64,000 bases of DNA from Theristus sp. LFF4_11 (taxonomy: Eukaryota > Nematoda > Chromadorea > Monhysterida > Xyalidae), in the NCBI GenBank assembly GCA_030248135.1, contig JASANC010000347.1, positions 1-64,000 on the forward strand. Reading direction: 5' to 3'. Of this stretch, positions 22,612 to 35,200 are shown one piece after another; the stretch's first letter is position 1, and every line of letters begins with the position of its first letter. The position numbers and the translations under genes were made by a program. The notes beneath the pieces are model-generated. The model saw nothing but the letters and a program-made list of their open reading frames with translations, was not told the origin of the DNA and ran no database searches.

Positions 22612-25600
22612 ATGAGCGCAAACGACTCCCCGAGCGCCAGTACGGCTCCTCCCTGCGTTTCGTCCACTTGCAGCAGCACCAACGACGATGATCTGTCCAT
22701 ATGCCCGATTTGTCATGAATCCTACACGGTAATCACAGAGACGTGAGCGATTTTGTGCTTGTTTAAAACACCTCTCGATTTGTTCCAATGGAATTGAGCG
22801 TGCAAAACTTTGGTTGGAAGAACAGGTCGAAGTGTTTTGTTCAAATCAAACGCTCCCGTTTGTGGCTAAATTTGCTTTGTCGAAACTAGTCATTTTGCGT
22901 CGTTTTGTCGCGGGCTCTGTATTCTGTGAAAAAAAGTCAATACCTCAGAGAATCTGGAAGAGACGTCTCGGTAGTAACAGGCCGTAGGTAGTGCCAAGAC
23001 CGGACACTGTAAAAAGTGTGTTCGCGCACAGTTCTGCGCAGTTGACAGTGTCGGTCGTGCTAGAAATGTTTCGCGCATGTAAAGGCCCGTTCATACTGAC
23101 GTATTCTGACGTACGTCAAAGGCACGTCTCCATGAACGGTAATATGCGATAACACACCGTGCCGTACATGCGTACGTCAGTATAAACGGGCCTTAAGAGT
23201 CACCCAGCTTTGCGCAGATCAACGGTGGTCACCAGCCGAAAGTGCTGTCTTGCGGTCATTCGCTGTGCGCCGATTGCGTCGCGACGCTGCTCGCCAAGCA
23301 TCGAATGCCGCATCCGCAGCCCGCAACTGGTATTGTGGATTTATTCAAACGTGTCCGGACTAAAATGACGTCATTTGCTTTCAAAACGCCCATGTGTCAA
23401 AGTACAGGCACTAAAATGTCAGTTTGGTGTGACTGATTCAGCATTCACCATTTGTTTACGGGAAGAAATCGGCTAAACGGAAAGTCTGGTTTGCAGTGAA
23501 CGACAAGCGCATGTTTTGCGGCACGTGACGTCATTTCAGTGGGACACGTTTGAAAAAATAGGTCATACTAAAGTTGATGATGAGCGATTATTTTTATGTA
23601 ATTATCCGTGATTTGTTGTATCATGTGATCTTTTTTCCTGTAATCTCCGTTGTTCTCCAGTCCACTAAATCGCCACTCTCTTGCTACTTGAAATCTAACG
23701 CAGGGGGGTGGGGACCATTAAATTACATGGAAGTTTTCGCTGTCTGCGGTTTCGCCCGGTAGGCACATGTACCGCGGCGCCTCCTGGCTGACGAACAGGC
23801 AGGCATTTCAACATATACATGATGAACGATGATGTTGATGAAACAATAGTTTGGTGAGCGTTGGTGACAGCGATGACAGTTGGATGGGTGTATCTGACGA
23901 TTACACTAATAAATGGACTGTTGACTAATGCATTAAAGTTCAAAATGGCACACACACCAAACAAACGATGATCACATCACTAACGACTTGTTGCCGCGCG
24001 CCAAAACGTCACCATCCACTCACTCACCACTTTATGATGCGTCCTTCAGGGCTTGTCAGTCCCAGCGTTCATGTGGACGTGTCTGTCTGTCCGTCGACGT
24101 GTGTCAACATGAATTGACCTTAGCCACGAACGCGATTTGTTTGATATGTTTGATATCTGAAACGAATCATGAAACAATTTCGAAACGATCTTCAGAGATT
24201 CGAGTGCACCGAATCGAGTGCGTCCTCTGTCGACACAAGACTACCGTACCGCAGAGTGGTCTCGCGACGAACTACGCGCTCACGGAGATACTGACGACGT
24301 TTGCGGCCATGAAACCACCGGGCGTAAGTGTGTCGGAAAAAATCCGAGAAAAAAACCGGATTTATTTCCATACTGACCCGAGCAGTTATTCAAAAAACCA
24401 CGGATTCAAGAAGATTCACGGAACACTTTGGGAATGTCATCCTAGTTTCGTGAGAAATCTTAATGCGTGCACAGAAAAGTGGAAGCATGCATCACGTGAT
24501 CACCAACCAATCAGCTGATTGTCCGTAATTTTGATTTGAATTTTATGCGGTGTCGTTTTGGGAAGTCCGATGATTGCAATGTTTCTTGGTTTCACAATGA
24601 AATTTCGCAATAATCACACAGTTGCAATGTTTTCCATCAGCATGAGCGTGTCTCCCCGACGAACCGGCGGCCGTGTGCCGAGTGTCAGACGCCAACGAAT
24701 GAACTGCAGATGTTTCACTGCGTCGCTTGCAGCAGCGCCGATGAACAAACGACGAAAGCGGTCAGTTGTAGTGGAGAAGTTCGCATATCGTTTCTTTCGT
24801 GAAGGCTTGCGAGCGGCCTCTGGGCTAACTGCGAAACTGCAGCTGGCAAAAAAATACTGCCGGTGCTCAAAAAGTTGCTTCGCAACGCAAGTATTCATTC
24901 GAGACAAATGCGCTCTCTGCGCGCGCAAAATTGGCGTGATGCGTTGTTCGTTCGCTGCGAGCCCACTCAGCATGATCGGACAACTGGATGTTTGTATGCA
25001 CAAATCAAAAGTGTGGTGTGCTGCCGTTCGTCTCCTCAGCGACGGCCACGGAACAACACATTTATGATAAAATTGTAAAAATAAATGAACTGAATGTGAA
25101 ACCGAACTATTATCTATTCTTTTGGTCCCGAGACTCAATGCGCGCATAGACAGGTAAACAGGTTCAAGCATGACGCGAGACTTCAAAATTGGTAAAGCGA
25201 GCCAAGTCCCCCAAATAGGACCGGGTCACTTAGACTATTTTAAATTGCCGCATAAAGATTGAAACTATTTTTCCCGTCCACGTCTGCAAACGCATTGAGT
25301 CGCAGAACCTAAAAAATTGATAAAAAAAACTGTAGGAGCGCCTGTGCGCGCTGTGTGCCGTCCGTCAGCACAACGGCCACGAACTGGTGGAACTGGCGAC
25401 GTACGCCGAGCGACGCGAGCGAACCGAGCGCACGATACGCGAGACGCGCGGCGACGCCGATCGCATGCTGCTGCAGGCGGTGCACGCCACCGCGGCGCCC
25501 GTGACGCTGCGCATCAGCGACTGTGTCGCTGTGACTGCATTTATTATGACCTATTTTGTTCAAACGGTTATTATGTCCCACTGAAATGACGTCATGTGCC

Positions 25601-26966
25601 GCAAAACATGCGCTTGCCGTTCACAGCAAACCAGACTGTTCCGTTCAGCCGATTTCTTCCCGTAAACAAATGGTGAATGTCGAATCAGTCACACCAAACT
25701 GACAATTTTAGTGTCTGTACTTTGGCAAACGGGCGTTTTTAAATAAAATGACGTCACGTTAGTCCGGACACGTTTGAATAAATCCACAATACTCGATTTC
25801 ACTTGTCACTCTGACTCTGGTGGTTCAAGCGGGTCACCTCGCTGGTGCGGCCAGCCCTCGCTTCTGCAGCTGATGTTGAAATGCAGAGAGCCATCCTTTG
25901 CAGTGTTGGTTGATTTCGTCTGGCTGGCTGAGCTTAGTGAATGGCTGTTGAATGGTGCATGATGATTTGGCATGAAAGTGCTTGTCGGAAGATCGGAAGA
26001 ACTCGCGAAGCACAGGTCACAGACAAACGCACTGGCAAACACACGCGCAGTGCAGATTGGCATGTGTTTTGCAAATCACGCATGAAAATAACGTTCACAT
26101 TCTCTCTTCACTGGGGACGTATTGACCGTGTGTCCAAAACCAGAAAAAACACATCGTTGTGTGTGTTTGTTCATTCCATTCAGTACATTTCAAATGGGCA
26201 AGTCAACAATTCATGTGGACACCAGTGAAGTTGAACGCTCACGCGGAAGCGTTTGACTTTTTTCCCGAGTTTCACCAAGAAACTTCCCATTCATGAATCC
26301 GCGCAGCTGCTCTGCGAGACGGTTCGCTCCGAGTTCGCGGCACTCGAACGCGACTGGACGACGACGTCGGACTCAATTTTGCCGAACTCACGATTGGAGG
26401 CGTTCGCGGAGCGAGCGGCGCGAATTTTCAGTCGAATGTGCGAGATGGGCCATCACATCGAGTGCGCGCAGCAGGAGTCCGTCCGGGCGTTCACGGTTTG
26501 TGGGGGGGGGGGGGGTTATTTGCTCCGGTCTTTTTTTATTATGTGACTTGCAACGCACAACCGCACAAAACTTGAGAAATTTGTTAGAACGAGCGAACAG
26601 TAATTTTGGCGGTTCGCCAGGGCACCCATCGCATCACCGATCGAGTTTTTTTGTCATTGAGTACCTGTACATGTTCGGCGGGGCTCAATTCCCGGAACGT
26701 TCAGTCAATCGCATTACCACCAAGGCCGTGAGGGTGACAATCATAATGACAAGTTCTCATTGCACAAAAAAAACCTGTGAACAAACGAGAGAGCGTCGTC
26801 GAGTGTGCTGTTCCAGAGACTGCGCCAATTTTGCGCCACGCACACCGGCTCGTTTTATTCGCAGGTTTGCATGCAGAACATGCGCGCGCTGGCCGATGCG
26901 ACAACGTCAACAAATTCGGAGACCGCAACAGCAGCGGCACCGACGGACTCGGCCGAAAACGAGTGA
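22612..26966 (+). CDS. RING/B-box (TRIM-like) protein A
   Basis: Seven exons: 22612-22728, 23218-23329, 24196-24323, 24641-24760, 25336-25530, 26307-26495 and 26865-26966, giving 320 residues. A split C3HC4 RING is visible: CPIC in exon 1, VLSCGHSLCADC in exon 2 and IECVLC in exon 3. Exons 4-5 give a B-box-like zinc module (PCAECQTP, FHCVAC, LCALCAVRQHNGHEL). Then follows a helical, probably coiled-coil region (YAERRERTERTIRE; VRSEFAALERDW). This is the RBCC order of E3 ubiquitin ligases, which recruit E2 enzymes through the RING. Exon borders and order match paralogue B 3-7 kb downstream. Introns 2 and 5 carry an inverted pair of MITEs. The C-terminal end is the least certain part. Substrates are unknown. 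Confidence 0.8.
23082..23196. mobile_element. Short palindromic MITE in intron 1 of RING gene A
   Basis: Begins AAAGGCCCGTTCATACTGACG and ends CAGTATAAACGGGCCTT, an inverted pair around a CACGTCTCCATGAACGG centre. It belongs to the same family as 11201-11571, 41422-41632 and 47834-48068. Its end is about 20 bp from the exon 2 acceptor. Confidence 0.65.
23332..23556 (+). mobile_element. MITE (TTCAAACGTGTCC ends), intron 2 of RING gene A
   Basis: The ends contain TTCAAACGTGTCC and its complement GGACACGTTTGAA. The unit is present in reverse complement at 25560-25790 in intron 5 of the same gene. It starts two bases inside the intron, right after the exon 2 donor. Confidence 0.75.
25560..25790 (-). 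mobile_element. Inverted copy of the 23332-23556 MITE, intron 5 of RING gene A
   Basis: This is the reverse complement of 23332-23556 with scattered differences. It starts about 30 bp after the exon 5 donor. The two copies flank exons 3-5 and could base-pair in the pre-mRNA. Confidence 0.75.
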
Positions 26967-28268
26967 TGATGACTAAAACTTGGCTTGTTTCGTCGTTGTT
27001 GTTGTTTTCTGAAGCCGCTTGGTACAGCTTCATCATCGGCCGCTCCAATTGTTGCAGACCACGTGAAGTGTTCCAATTTCGAGCGGCGCCAAGAAATCCG
27101 ACAGAAAACCTACAGGACGGCGACGGCGCCAGTGGTGCTGCCGGACTGGGAGCGCGCCAAATGCGATTGGCTAAACGAAGAGCGAAACCGCCCACTCCAA
27201 CTGGCCAATAGTGATTTTAGGGCTTGGAGTTTTTTTTTCTGGGCAAATTTTCCGCCATTATAGGCAATCAGCTGATTGGTTGCTTTCATGCTTTCAATAT
27301 CTAAATGCTTTCTGTGCGTCTGTCTCCGAAAGCTTGTGCATCACGTGATCACTCACCAAATCAGCTGATTGCCCATATGTAAGAGTTTGACTGTATCTAT
27401 TGTTATGATCGTTGATTTCCTGCTTTTTCTGCAAATCTAACCTTATTGTGCTGTTTCGATTCTGTCTGTCGGACTTGTACAACAGCTTTTTATACAATTC
27501 AGGATCTCTGTATGTTTTTCTTCCGGCTATTATTGTTTTCATTAGTTATTCTTCAGTTCGTTAATGTAACACTAGTTTTTGATATGCCGTTGTCATTTTG
27601 TCATATGATGACTTTTCAATTCAAAATGTGGTAAAGGCACAACAACACATGGAAAAAGCTAACCGTTTGTCTGAAAATTGTTACAAATAAAATATGACAA
27701 AAAACCCAAAACGGTGAAAAATACGGAACAAATTACTCGACATAATTTGAGCCACAAAAAATCAGAATTCCGCAAAGAACGTGAAAGATGTCGTGTGCTA
27801 CCACCGCTGCGCATGAAAATTAAATGTACAAACCATCTGGAAAATATATGCAACATGACGTAATTACCGACCAATCAGCGCTGAGAATTGCTCATGACCA
27901 ACCAATCAGCGCTGAGAATTACTCATGACTAACCAACCAGCGTTGAGAATTACAATGACCTACCATTCAGCTAGTTGCATATATTAGTGAGATAGACTGT
28001 AGTATACCGTATTACTGAATGTAGCTTATGATGATCTGCTTTCGTTGCGAGACCTAACGCGCTTTTGTGCGGCTTGTATGATTGGTTATAAAAGTTGAAA
28101 GAAATTACAATTCGAATTTGCTTGCAGATTTTGGATGCAGAGTTTCTTCTCAGTTCTCTCTCCTCATCCACTCTGTTCTGTTATATTTTTCAAATGTTGC
28201 TTGCATGCATGAAATCAAAGTCAAAGTAAGAAGTTCCTTTTAAACAAAGCAGTGGAAATCCATCACAG
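26967..28268. other. Intergenic DNA with MITEs after RING gene A
   Basis: A possible extra 3' exon starts at 27057 after a TTGTTGCAG acceptor; the frame reading VKCSNFERRQEIRQKTYRT looks coding but does not join in phase to exon 7. MITE arms occur at about 27270-27365 and 27840-28000. The latter is the reverse complement of 20476-20600. No other gene is supported. Confidence 0.45.
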
Positions 28269-28982
28269 ATGAATACCGGCGGTTTTCGACATCGACAAGA
28301 AGGCGACTGCGACTGCGTGTCCTTCGATCTCCATTCATTTCCATCGTCGGGTTCCGGTTCATGCACCGCTCGAAAAGATTTCGTCAAAACTGTCAAGAAT
28401 TTGAATTACCTGATTCATTGCAGTGGCAACTATCGCCCAATTATTCAGGTTTGTTTTTGTTTCGCAGTGTCTTCGCCGAATCCGAAAAGAACATTTTCAT
28501 TGGATGAGCAATTAAGTGAAGAAACAAGTAGAACTGAACTGGGAGAATCGCTGCTCAAAAGAAAACCCAACCCAGTAATCAATGTTGCCATTTTTGCTGG
28601 CAGGGTGTGATTGATGGCAACTTTGCCGTGACGTCAAAGATCGGGAAAACGACGTCGAAAGCTGTCTCCACAATACGGTACTTGAAGGTTTGTGATTTGT
28701 TAATTGCTGCAATGCCTTTCCAGTATCGTTGGTTTTTTTTCTTTCTTTGCGTGCCGTTTTCTTAATCGGTTCTGTTTTATTTTATTCGTTTTGTTTTATC
28801 GATCACTGAAAGTCTGCAACTAATATGAACATGAGAAATTTTCGGCCAACGTGGAACGATTCCGTGCAGAGATGCGTGCAGGGCGTGTTCAGTTAGACGG
28901 TGTTCATTGTCCACCAATCACCGAAGTGTCCCGCCACGAAGTGGTGGCAACCAGCGAGCAGCCGATGTGTTTTGTGCGTTGA
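28269..28982 (+). CDS. Small unrecognised three-exon gene
   Basis: Exons 28269-28448, 28604-28687 and 28893-28982 join in phase 0 to 117 residues. Exon 1 begins MNTGGFRHRQEGDC and ends with YLIHCSGNYRPIIQ. Exon 2 is GVIDGNFAVTSKIGKTTSKA and on to RYLK. Exon 3 ends EQPMCFVR then TGA, with an AATAAA near 29060. An alternative acceptor upstream would lengthen exon 3 by about 16 residues. I do not recognise the family. It may be the N-terminal part of the downstream RING gene, whose first exon has no visible start codon, joined through a donor inside exon 3. Confidence 0.42.
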
Positions 28983-29294
28983 CATCTCGGTTTTTTCATG
29001 TTTCGTTCATCAAAGCGACGTTTTTACAAGCGTCTTTACTTTTTTTAATTATTGAACCTAATAAATGTCGTCGAACATCGAAATCGTAGATTTATACTGG
29101 AACTCACTGATTGTTGCTTTTGTGTTCGTGGATCGCTCATTGATCCTGTCAGATGCGCCAGGTTCAAAGTTTTTTTATTCCAAAGATGGATATAACTTTT
29201 GACTGTTTGAATTCAGTTTAAAAAACTTGCATTAAAAGCCCACACTTTCCGATGATGATTTTTCAAACATCAAATTTGTCTCGCACTTGCACAG

Positions 29295-32200
29295 CAATCA
29301 ACTCGACCTCCGACAACATCGTCACCGAATCACGAACCAGCTCAACTGCAACAAGCACCAGCACCACAACCGGAGCGTGTGCTCAAACAACAACAACAAC
29401 AAGAACAACCGTTCCAAAATCCACACCCTCTCAATCCGAATGCAGTTGAAGAAGAGATGAAAAGTGCGTGTCGCCCCGCCAACGTGCCTGCGCAACGGCA
29501 GGCTCAACCAGTGGCCACACAAATGTCACCTAATAATGTGACAACCGCTGAGTTGACGACGGGCAATAGCGCGAATCTTGCTGCTTGCACATCACGGCTC
29601 CCACTAGCACCGCCACGAGTTGCCACTCTGCAGGTGTCATCAGTGTTTTTTCAGTTTTTTGATGATCTTTTCCATCAATTTTGGATGTTCTTAAAGTGCT
29701 GGCCTGACCTGAGCAATGTGTATCTGATCTGGTTGTCCCATAATTTCGCATGAAGTTTTTGGCCGTCGCTCCATTTTCACACTTTGCCAGGCGATTTCTG
29801 CTAGTATTCATCAGTGTTTATGTTCCATGTCTGTTTTTCTTCAAAAAATTTGCGTTTTTTTTCACGCAGGCTGACGTGAATAGATCGAACGCGTTGTGTA
29901 AACCGGTGCCAACGTCGCCGCACTCTGGTGGCATTGCTTGCAGGATGCCCTCGCCAATGCGACCAACGTACACGACGCAAACGGCACGTGTCAGTCGGAT
30001 TTTTTGATTTTGATGAAAAATTATCCAACACTCCAAGTCTGAAAACTGGAACACAGTGCACTCTACTACTATGTTTGTGACATTTTACAGTTAATGCCGC
30101 TCAGCCATAAACGCACAGACGCGCTGTGCCTGTGATCTCGTTTGTGTGCGTCGTGGTGTGTGTGTGTGTGTTGGTTTATTTGTCACTGTGCATGTGTGCA
30201 ACATTTTACTCTACTCCGTCATACTAGCACTCGTACCGTATTCAGACTAGAACGTTAGTGTACTTTTTTTCTCGTATTATCACTCGTCTCTCTTATCCAG
30301 GAGGCCCCTGCCCGAATGATTCCATTGGCTCCAACACTTCCATCGGCTATCCCACGTCCGATGAAGATAGCCGATGCGAATCTGGTTGCATGTTTCTCTT
30401 CTGCTCGGACGCGGGTTGGTTACACTTACAAAACTTGTTTTTTATAAGGTTCTATTTCTGTTTTATAAAACCGTTTTTTACCGATTTTGCCCATCACTTC
30501 AAATGCAAGTTTCCGAAATTTCGCCTCTCCCATTCAAAATCCCAGAGATTTTATCGGTTCGACAATTGCGCTTGTGACCGATTATGTCTGCTGTGAGACA
30601 AAAAAAAAGATTTTTTTTCTGAAAATCAGGTGTACGAGTCCACCGCGAAGATTCTCTGTCGACGACCGCAATATCAAGCGCCGCGGTTTCATCGTCCATT
30701 CTGTTTGTGTCCAAGAGCGCCACGTCCAGCTCCACCAACAACTGCTCCAATTGCTAGAAGCACGATATCGTGGACGAGCACGGTGTCAATGATGACGTCA
30801 TCGTCGTCGACCTCATCAAACATGGCATCATCAAACACAACCACTACATCAATCCCATCAACCACCACATCAATGATTGCATCATCGTCAGCGACGTCCA
30901 TGGCAACCACAAGCACAGCATCAGTCCCATCAACCACCACATCAATGATTGCATCATCGTCAGCGACGTCCATGGCAACCACCACAAGCACAGTATCAGT
31001 CCCATCAACCACCACATCAATGATTGCATCATCGTCAGCGACGTCCGTGGCAACCACCACAAGCACAGTATCAGTCCCATCAACCACCACATCAATGATT
31101 GCATCATCGTCAGCGACGTCCATGGCAACCACCACAAGCACAGTATCAGTCCCATCAACCACCACATCAATAATTGCATCATCATCAGCGAAGTTCCTTG
31201 CAACCACAATCACAACATCAATCCCATCAACCACCTCATCAATGATTGCATCATCGTCAGCGACGTCCATGGCAACCACAATCACAACATCAATCCCATC
31301 AACCACCACATCAATGATTTCATCCTCGTCAGCCACGTCCGTTGCAACCACCACAAGCACAACATCAGTCCCATCAGCCACCACATCAATGATTGCATCC
31401 TGGTCAACGCCAACAATGGCGACCAGGACGACCACACCGCAGCAGCGCACGTTCACCACATCAAGCTTTCCGTCAAGCAGCACATCAGCATCAATCATCA
31501 GTGCGTCCGGTGCTGGTCGTCACCACGAGCGTGACGACTCAAAGGCGTGTCCGATCTGCTTGCAGTTGTACAGCCCCGATCCCGGTGCGCATCGGCCGCG
31601 AGTGCTGCACTGCGGACACTCGATGTGCACGCAGTGTGCCGACCTGTTCACGCAGATACGTGAGTGCACTACGGGGCTTTCTAGTTTGTTGAGTGCACTA
31701 CGGGGCTTTCTAGTTTGTTGAGTGCACAACGGGGCTTTCTAGTTTGTTGAGTGCACGACGGCGCTTTCTAGTTTGTTGAGTGCACAACGGCGCTTTCTAG
31801 TTTGATGAGTGCACTACGGGGCTTTCTAGTTTGTTGAGTGCACTACGGGGCTTTCTAGTTTGTTGAGTGCACAACGGCGCTTTCTAGTTTGATGAGTGCA
31901 CTACGGGGCTTTCTAGTTTGTTGAGTGCACTACGGGGCTTTCTAGTTTGTTGAGTGCACAACGGCGCTTTCTAGTTTGATGAGTGCACGACGGGGCTTTC
32001 TAGTTTAATTTGTTGAGTGCACGATGGGGCTTTCTAGTTTGTTGAGTGCACGACGGGGCTTTCTAGTTTGTTGAGTGCACGACGGGGCTTTCTAGTTTGT
32101 TGAGTGCACGACGGCGCTTTCTAGTTTGTTGAGTGCACGACGGCGCTTTCTAGTTTATTAAGTGCACGTCGGGGCTTTCTAGTTTGTCGAGTGCACGACG

Positions 32201-35200
32201 GCGCTTTCTAGTTTGTTGAGTGCACAACGGGGCTTTCTAGTTTGTTGAGTGCACGACGGGGCCTTCTAGTTTGTTGAGTGCACAACGGGGCTTTCTAGTT
32301 TGTTGAGTGCACGACGGCGCTTTCTAGTTTGTTGAGTGCACGACGGCGCTTTCTAGTTTATTGAGTGCACGGCGGCGCTTTCTAGTTTGTTGAGTGCAGG
32401 GCCACGGTTTTACGGAGTGTGATTGCTTTGTGACCACACGTGATGCATGCTTCAGGACACACTGCACAGACTGCACAGAAAGCACGCATCACATGTAGGG
32501 TTGGCATGGTAAAAATACCGTTTTTTTACCGGTAAAAAAACACGTATTTATACGCGTTTTTTTTACCAGGGCAAAAATTGGTGCCTTGAAAAAAAACGGG
32601 AAAAAGAACGTTTCTGTATTTTTCCGGTTTTTTTCGTATTTTTCCGGTTTTTTTCAATTTCGGATCCTGAGTTTTTACATCGTTTTTGATGAGAAAATGA
32701 GAAAATTTGCGACCAAAAAAGGTATGACGACGACATTGACACTGATGTTTTGAAAGAACTGTTAAACGAGGTGCAAGAATCGCCTGGACCTGCCGAGCTG
32801 AGCTGAAAATTTCAAAAATTCCTAATGTCGCTCAAAATTGTCTTTCTTACACAATTACTGATTTGTTTTCTTTTTGATCTGAACTGACTCTAAATTCGGT
32901 TTAATCGCGTTATTGTAGCAAATTGTGTTCGTCTATTGTGAACAAAGACTGTCCGGTGAAAACGCTGTGGTTTTTTCCTGTGTAATTGGTGGAATATAAA
33001 CGATTGAGCAAAAGATGATGTTCGATTTATTGCTGACCTTTTGGGTTTCCAGGCCCAAACATAATTTTCTTTGTTGGTGCAGGAGATTTTGAACAAAGCA
33101 TTCTGAAAGCTGTTTTCACAAATCCTGGTTCAAGTTTAAAGTCGGCTGCGAAAAATATGTGGGTTTTTACAACTTTTTGGCTTTCGTTTTTTTCCGGTAA
33201 AATTACCGTAATTTTACCGGTAAAAATACAGGTTTTTTACCACGATTTGAAAAAAACGGTATTTTGCCAACCCTAATCACATGTGCCCATAATTAGAGTT
33301 CGACTGTAGCTGGTGAGCTTTATTGGAAAAAAAGTGTCTCCTAAACTCGCACAGACGGCAAGACGCAGCGTCGCATCGAGTGCAGCATGTGTCGTCATTG
33401 GACGATTCTGAAACGTCACGACATGCTCGCTGTCAATTTCGCTCTTACTGCCATCATGAAGTCGAATGTTTGTTATTTTTTTCTCATATTTTTATGATGT
33501 CTCACCTGAAAAGCTGAGATTTATGTGTTTTGTAGGGATGGAGCCGGTTCCGGTCCGGATTCCGGATTCCGGATTCCGGCGCCTAAAATTGGATCCGGAT
33601 CCGGTCCGGATTCCGGCGCAATTTTGCCGGATCCGGCCGGATCCGGCCGGAATGGCCGATACCCGCGATTTAACTAGTTGATTCCTCCGTTTCAGAGCTG
33701 TTCAATGGTTTGACAAATTTGTTTCGGTGCTTTGTTGATTTTGTTGTTGTGCATTTGACATGTGATCAGTGAGCGTTTCTTTAGTTTAGTGTACTGTTCA
33801 ATGGAAAATGGTTCACTGCTTTTGTCTTCAGTGGTAAACTTATGTGCAGCATCGTCCACTTTAAAAAACGTGGCTGCCAGCTTTTGGCCGACGTTGTTGA
33901 TGAACAATAGCAGGGTTTTTTTGAAATCAGCCATCTTCGTTGGTCATATTAAGTTAGCTGTCAAACAGTTGCTTTTTTGTGAGCCCCAGAACACCAGCGA
34001 TTTTAACGACGTGTGTTACCGTGGGTGTGCGGAGGTGCCGTGATCCCCTAAAACCCGATAACCCCCCCCCCCCCCAACGACAAATCCACGAGACGACGAA
34101 TCCATTTCAATGGTGTTGCCCGCCGTTTGCGCACTGAAGCAGCGCATCGAACAAGTCGATGCGAGTGGCATTGGTACGACAAAAAAACGCTGCTGACCAG
34201 CATCGACACACGCTTCCGTGCGCTTTTCCACAACGAATCCAACATCATGGCCACGTACGTTGACCCGCGATTCAAGAATACTGCAGTCGTCTTCGAAAAT
34301 GAAGGCGCGATTCGTTGTGAACTACTTCACATTGCAAAGAAAATCTTGAAACGACCGGAGACGCCCACAAACTGCGACGATACATCCGAGATCGCGAACA
34401 ACGACGATGACGAAAGTTAACGCGAGCCCGAACCAAAAAAGAAATCGACTGGCTTCTACGGAGGCATCGAGTTTCACGCTGCGCGACCGCGCAACCCGTC
34501 AGGCGAATCCAGTCTTGAAGACGAACTGCGCGGCGAAATGAATATGTACGAGTCGGATGATTTTATTGACGAACCGGACAAAAGTGATCTAGTGCTGGAC
34601 TTCTGGCGGTTGAACTCGTCTAAATACCCCAAACTATCGACAATCGCGCGCAGATACCTGGCACCGCTACCACCAAGCGTGGCAAGCGAACAAATGTTCT
34701 CTGAAGCTAGGCAGGTGTTTGTGTACAGCCGATCTCGTCTGTCAACTCAGAACGCCGAAAAGGTCATGTTTCTGAATAATGGAGTGTTGCCAGCACTTGA
34801 TTATCCCTATGCGATGTGAAGTTTGTTAATTGTTGTTGTTGTAATTTTTGATTGGTTCACGTGCTGTGTCTTGCTGACTTTGTTTCTGTGTCTGTGCTGT
34901 TTTATGCTGAAAATGTGATGAAGAAGCGACGAAATCTGCGTAGATGTTTTTTAGACATAAAAAGGCCATTCCGGTCCGGATTCCGGCAATTTTTGCTGAT
35001 CCGGCCCGGCCGGAATGGGCTTTTGCCGGATCCGGCCCGGATTCCGGCAAATTTGCCGGATCCATCCCTAGTGTTTTGCTTTGGAAACATCTGAGACCTT
35101 TAAAAACCCATGGTTACCTGCCGCCAGGTAAAGGCGGCCAGCCGATGGCGGCCGTGCAGCCAGTGCCAGACGCCAACTGACGTACAGCACTTGTTCGAGT

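Noticed and set aside
30689..31534. Long minus-strand and second plus-strand frames over the Ser/Thr tract
   Set aside because: Artefacts of the minisatellite; only the frame joined to the RING motif is supported.
31661..32400. CRISPR-like array
   Set aside because: Units are contiguous 29-bp tandem repeats without unique spacers, in an animal gene intron.
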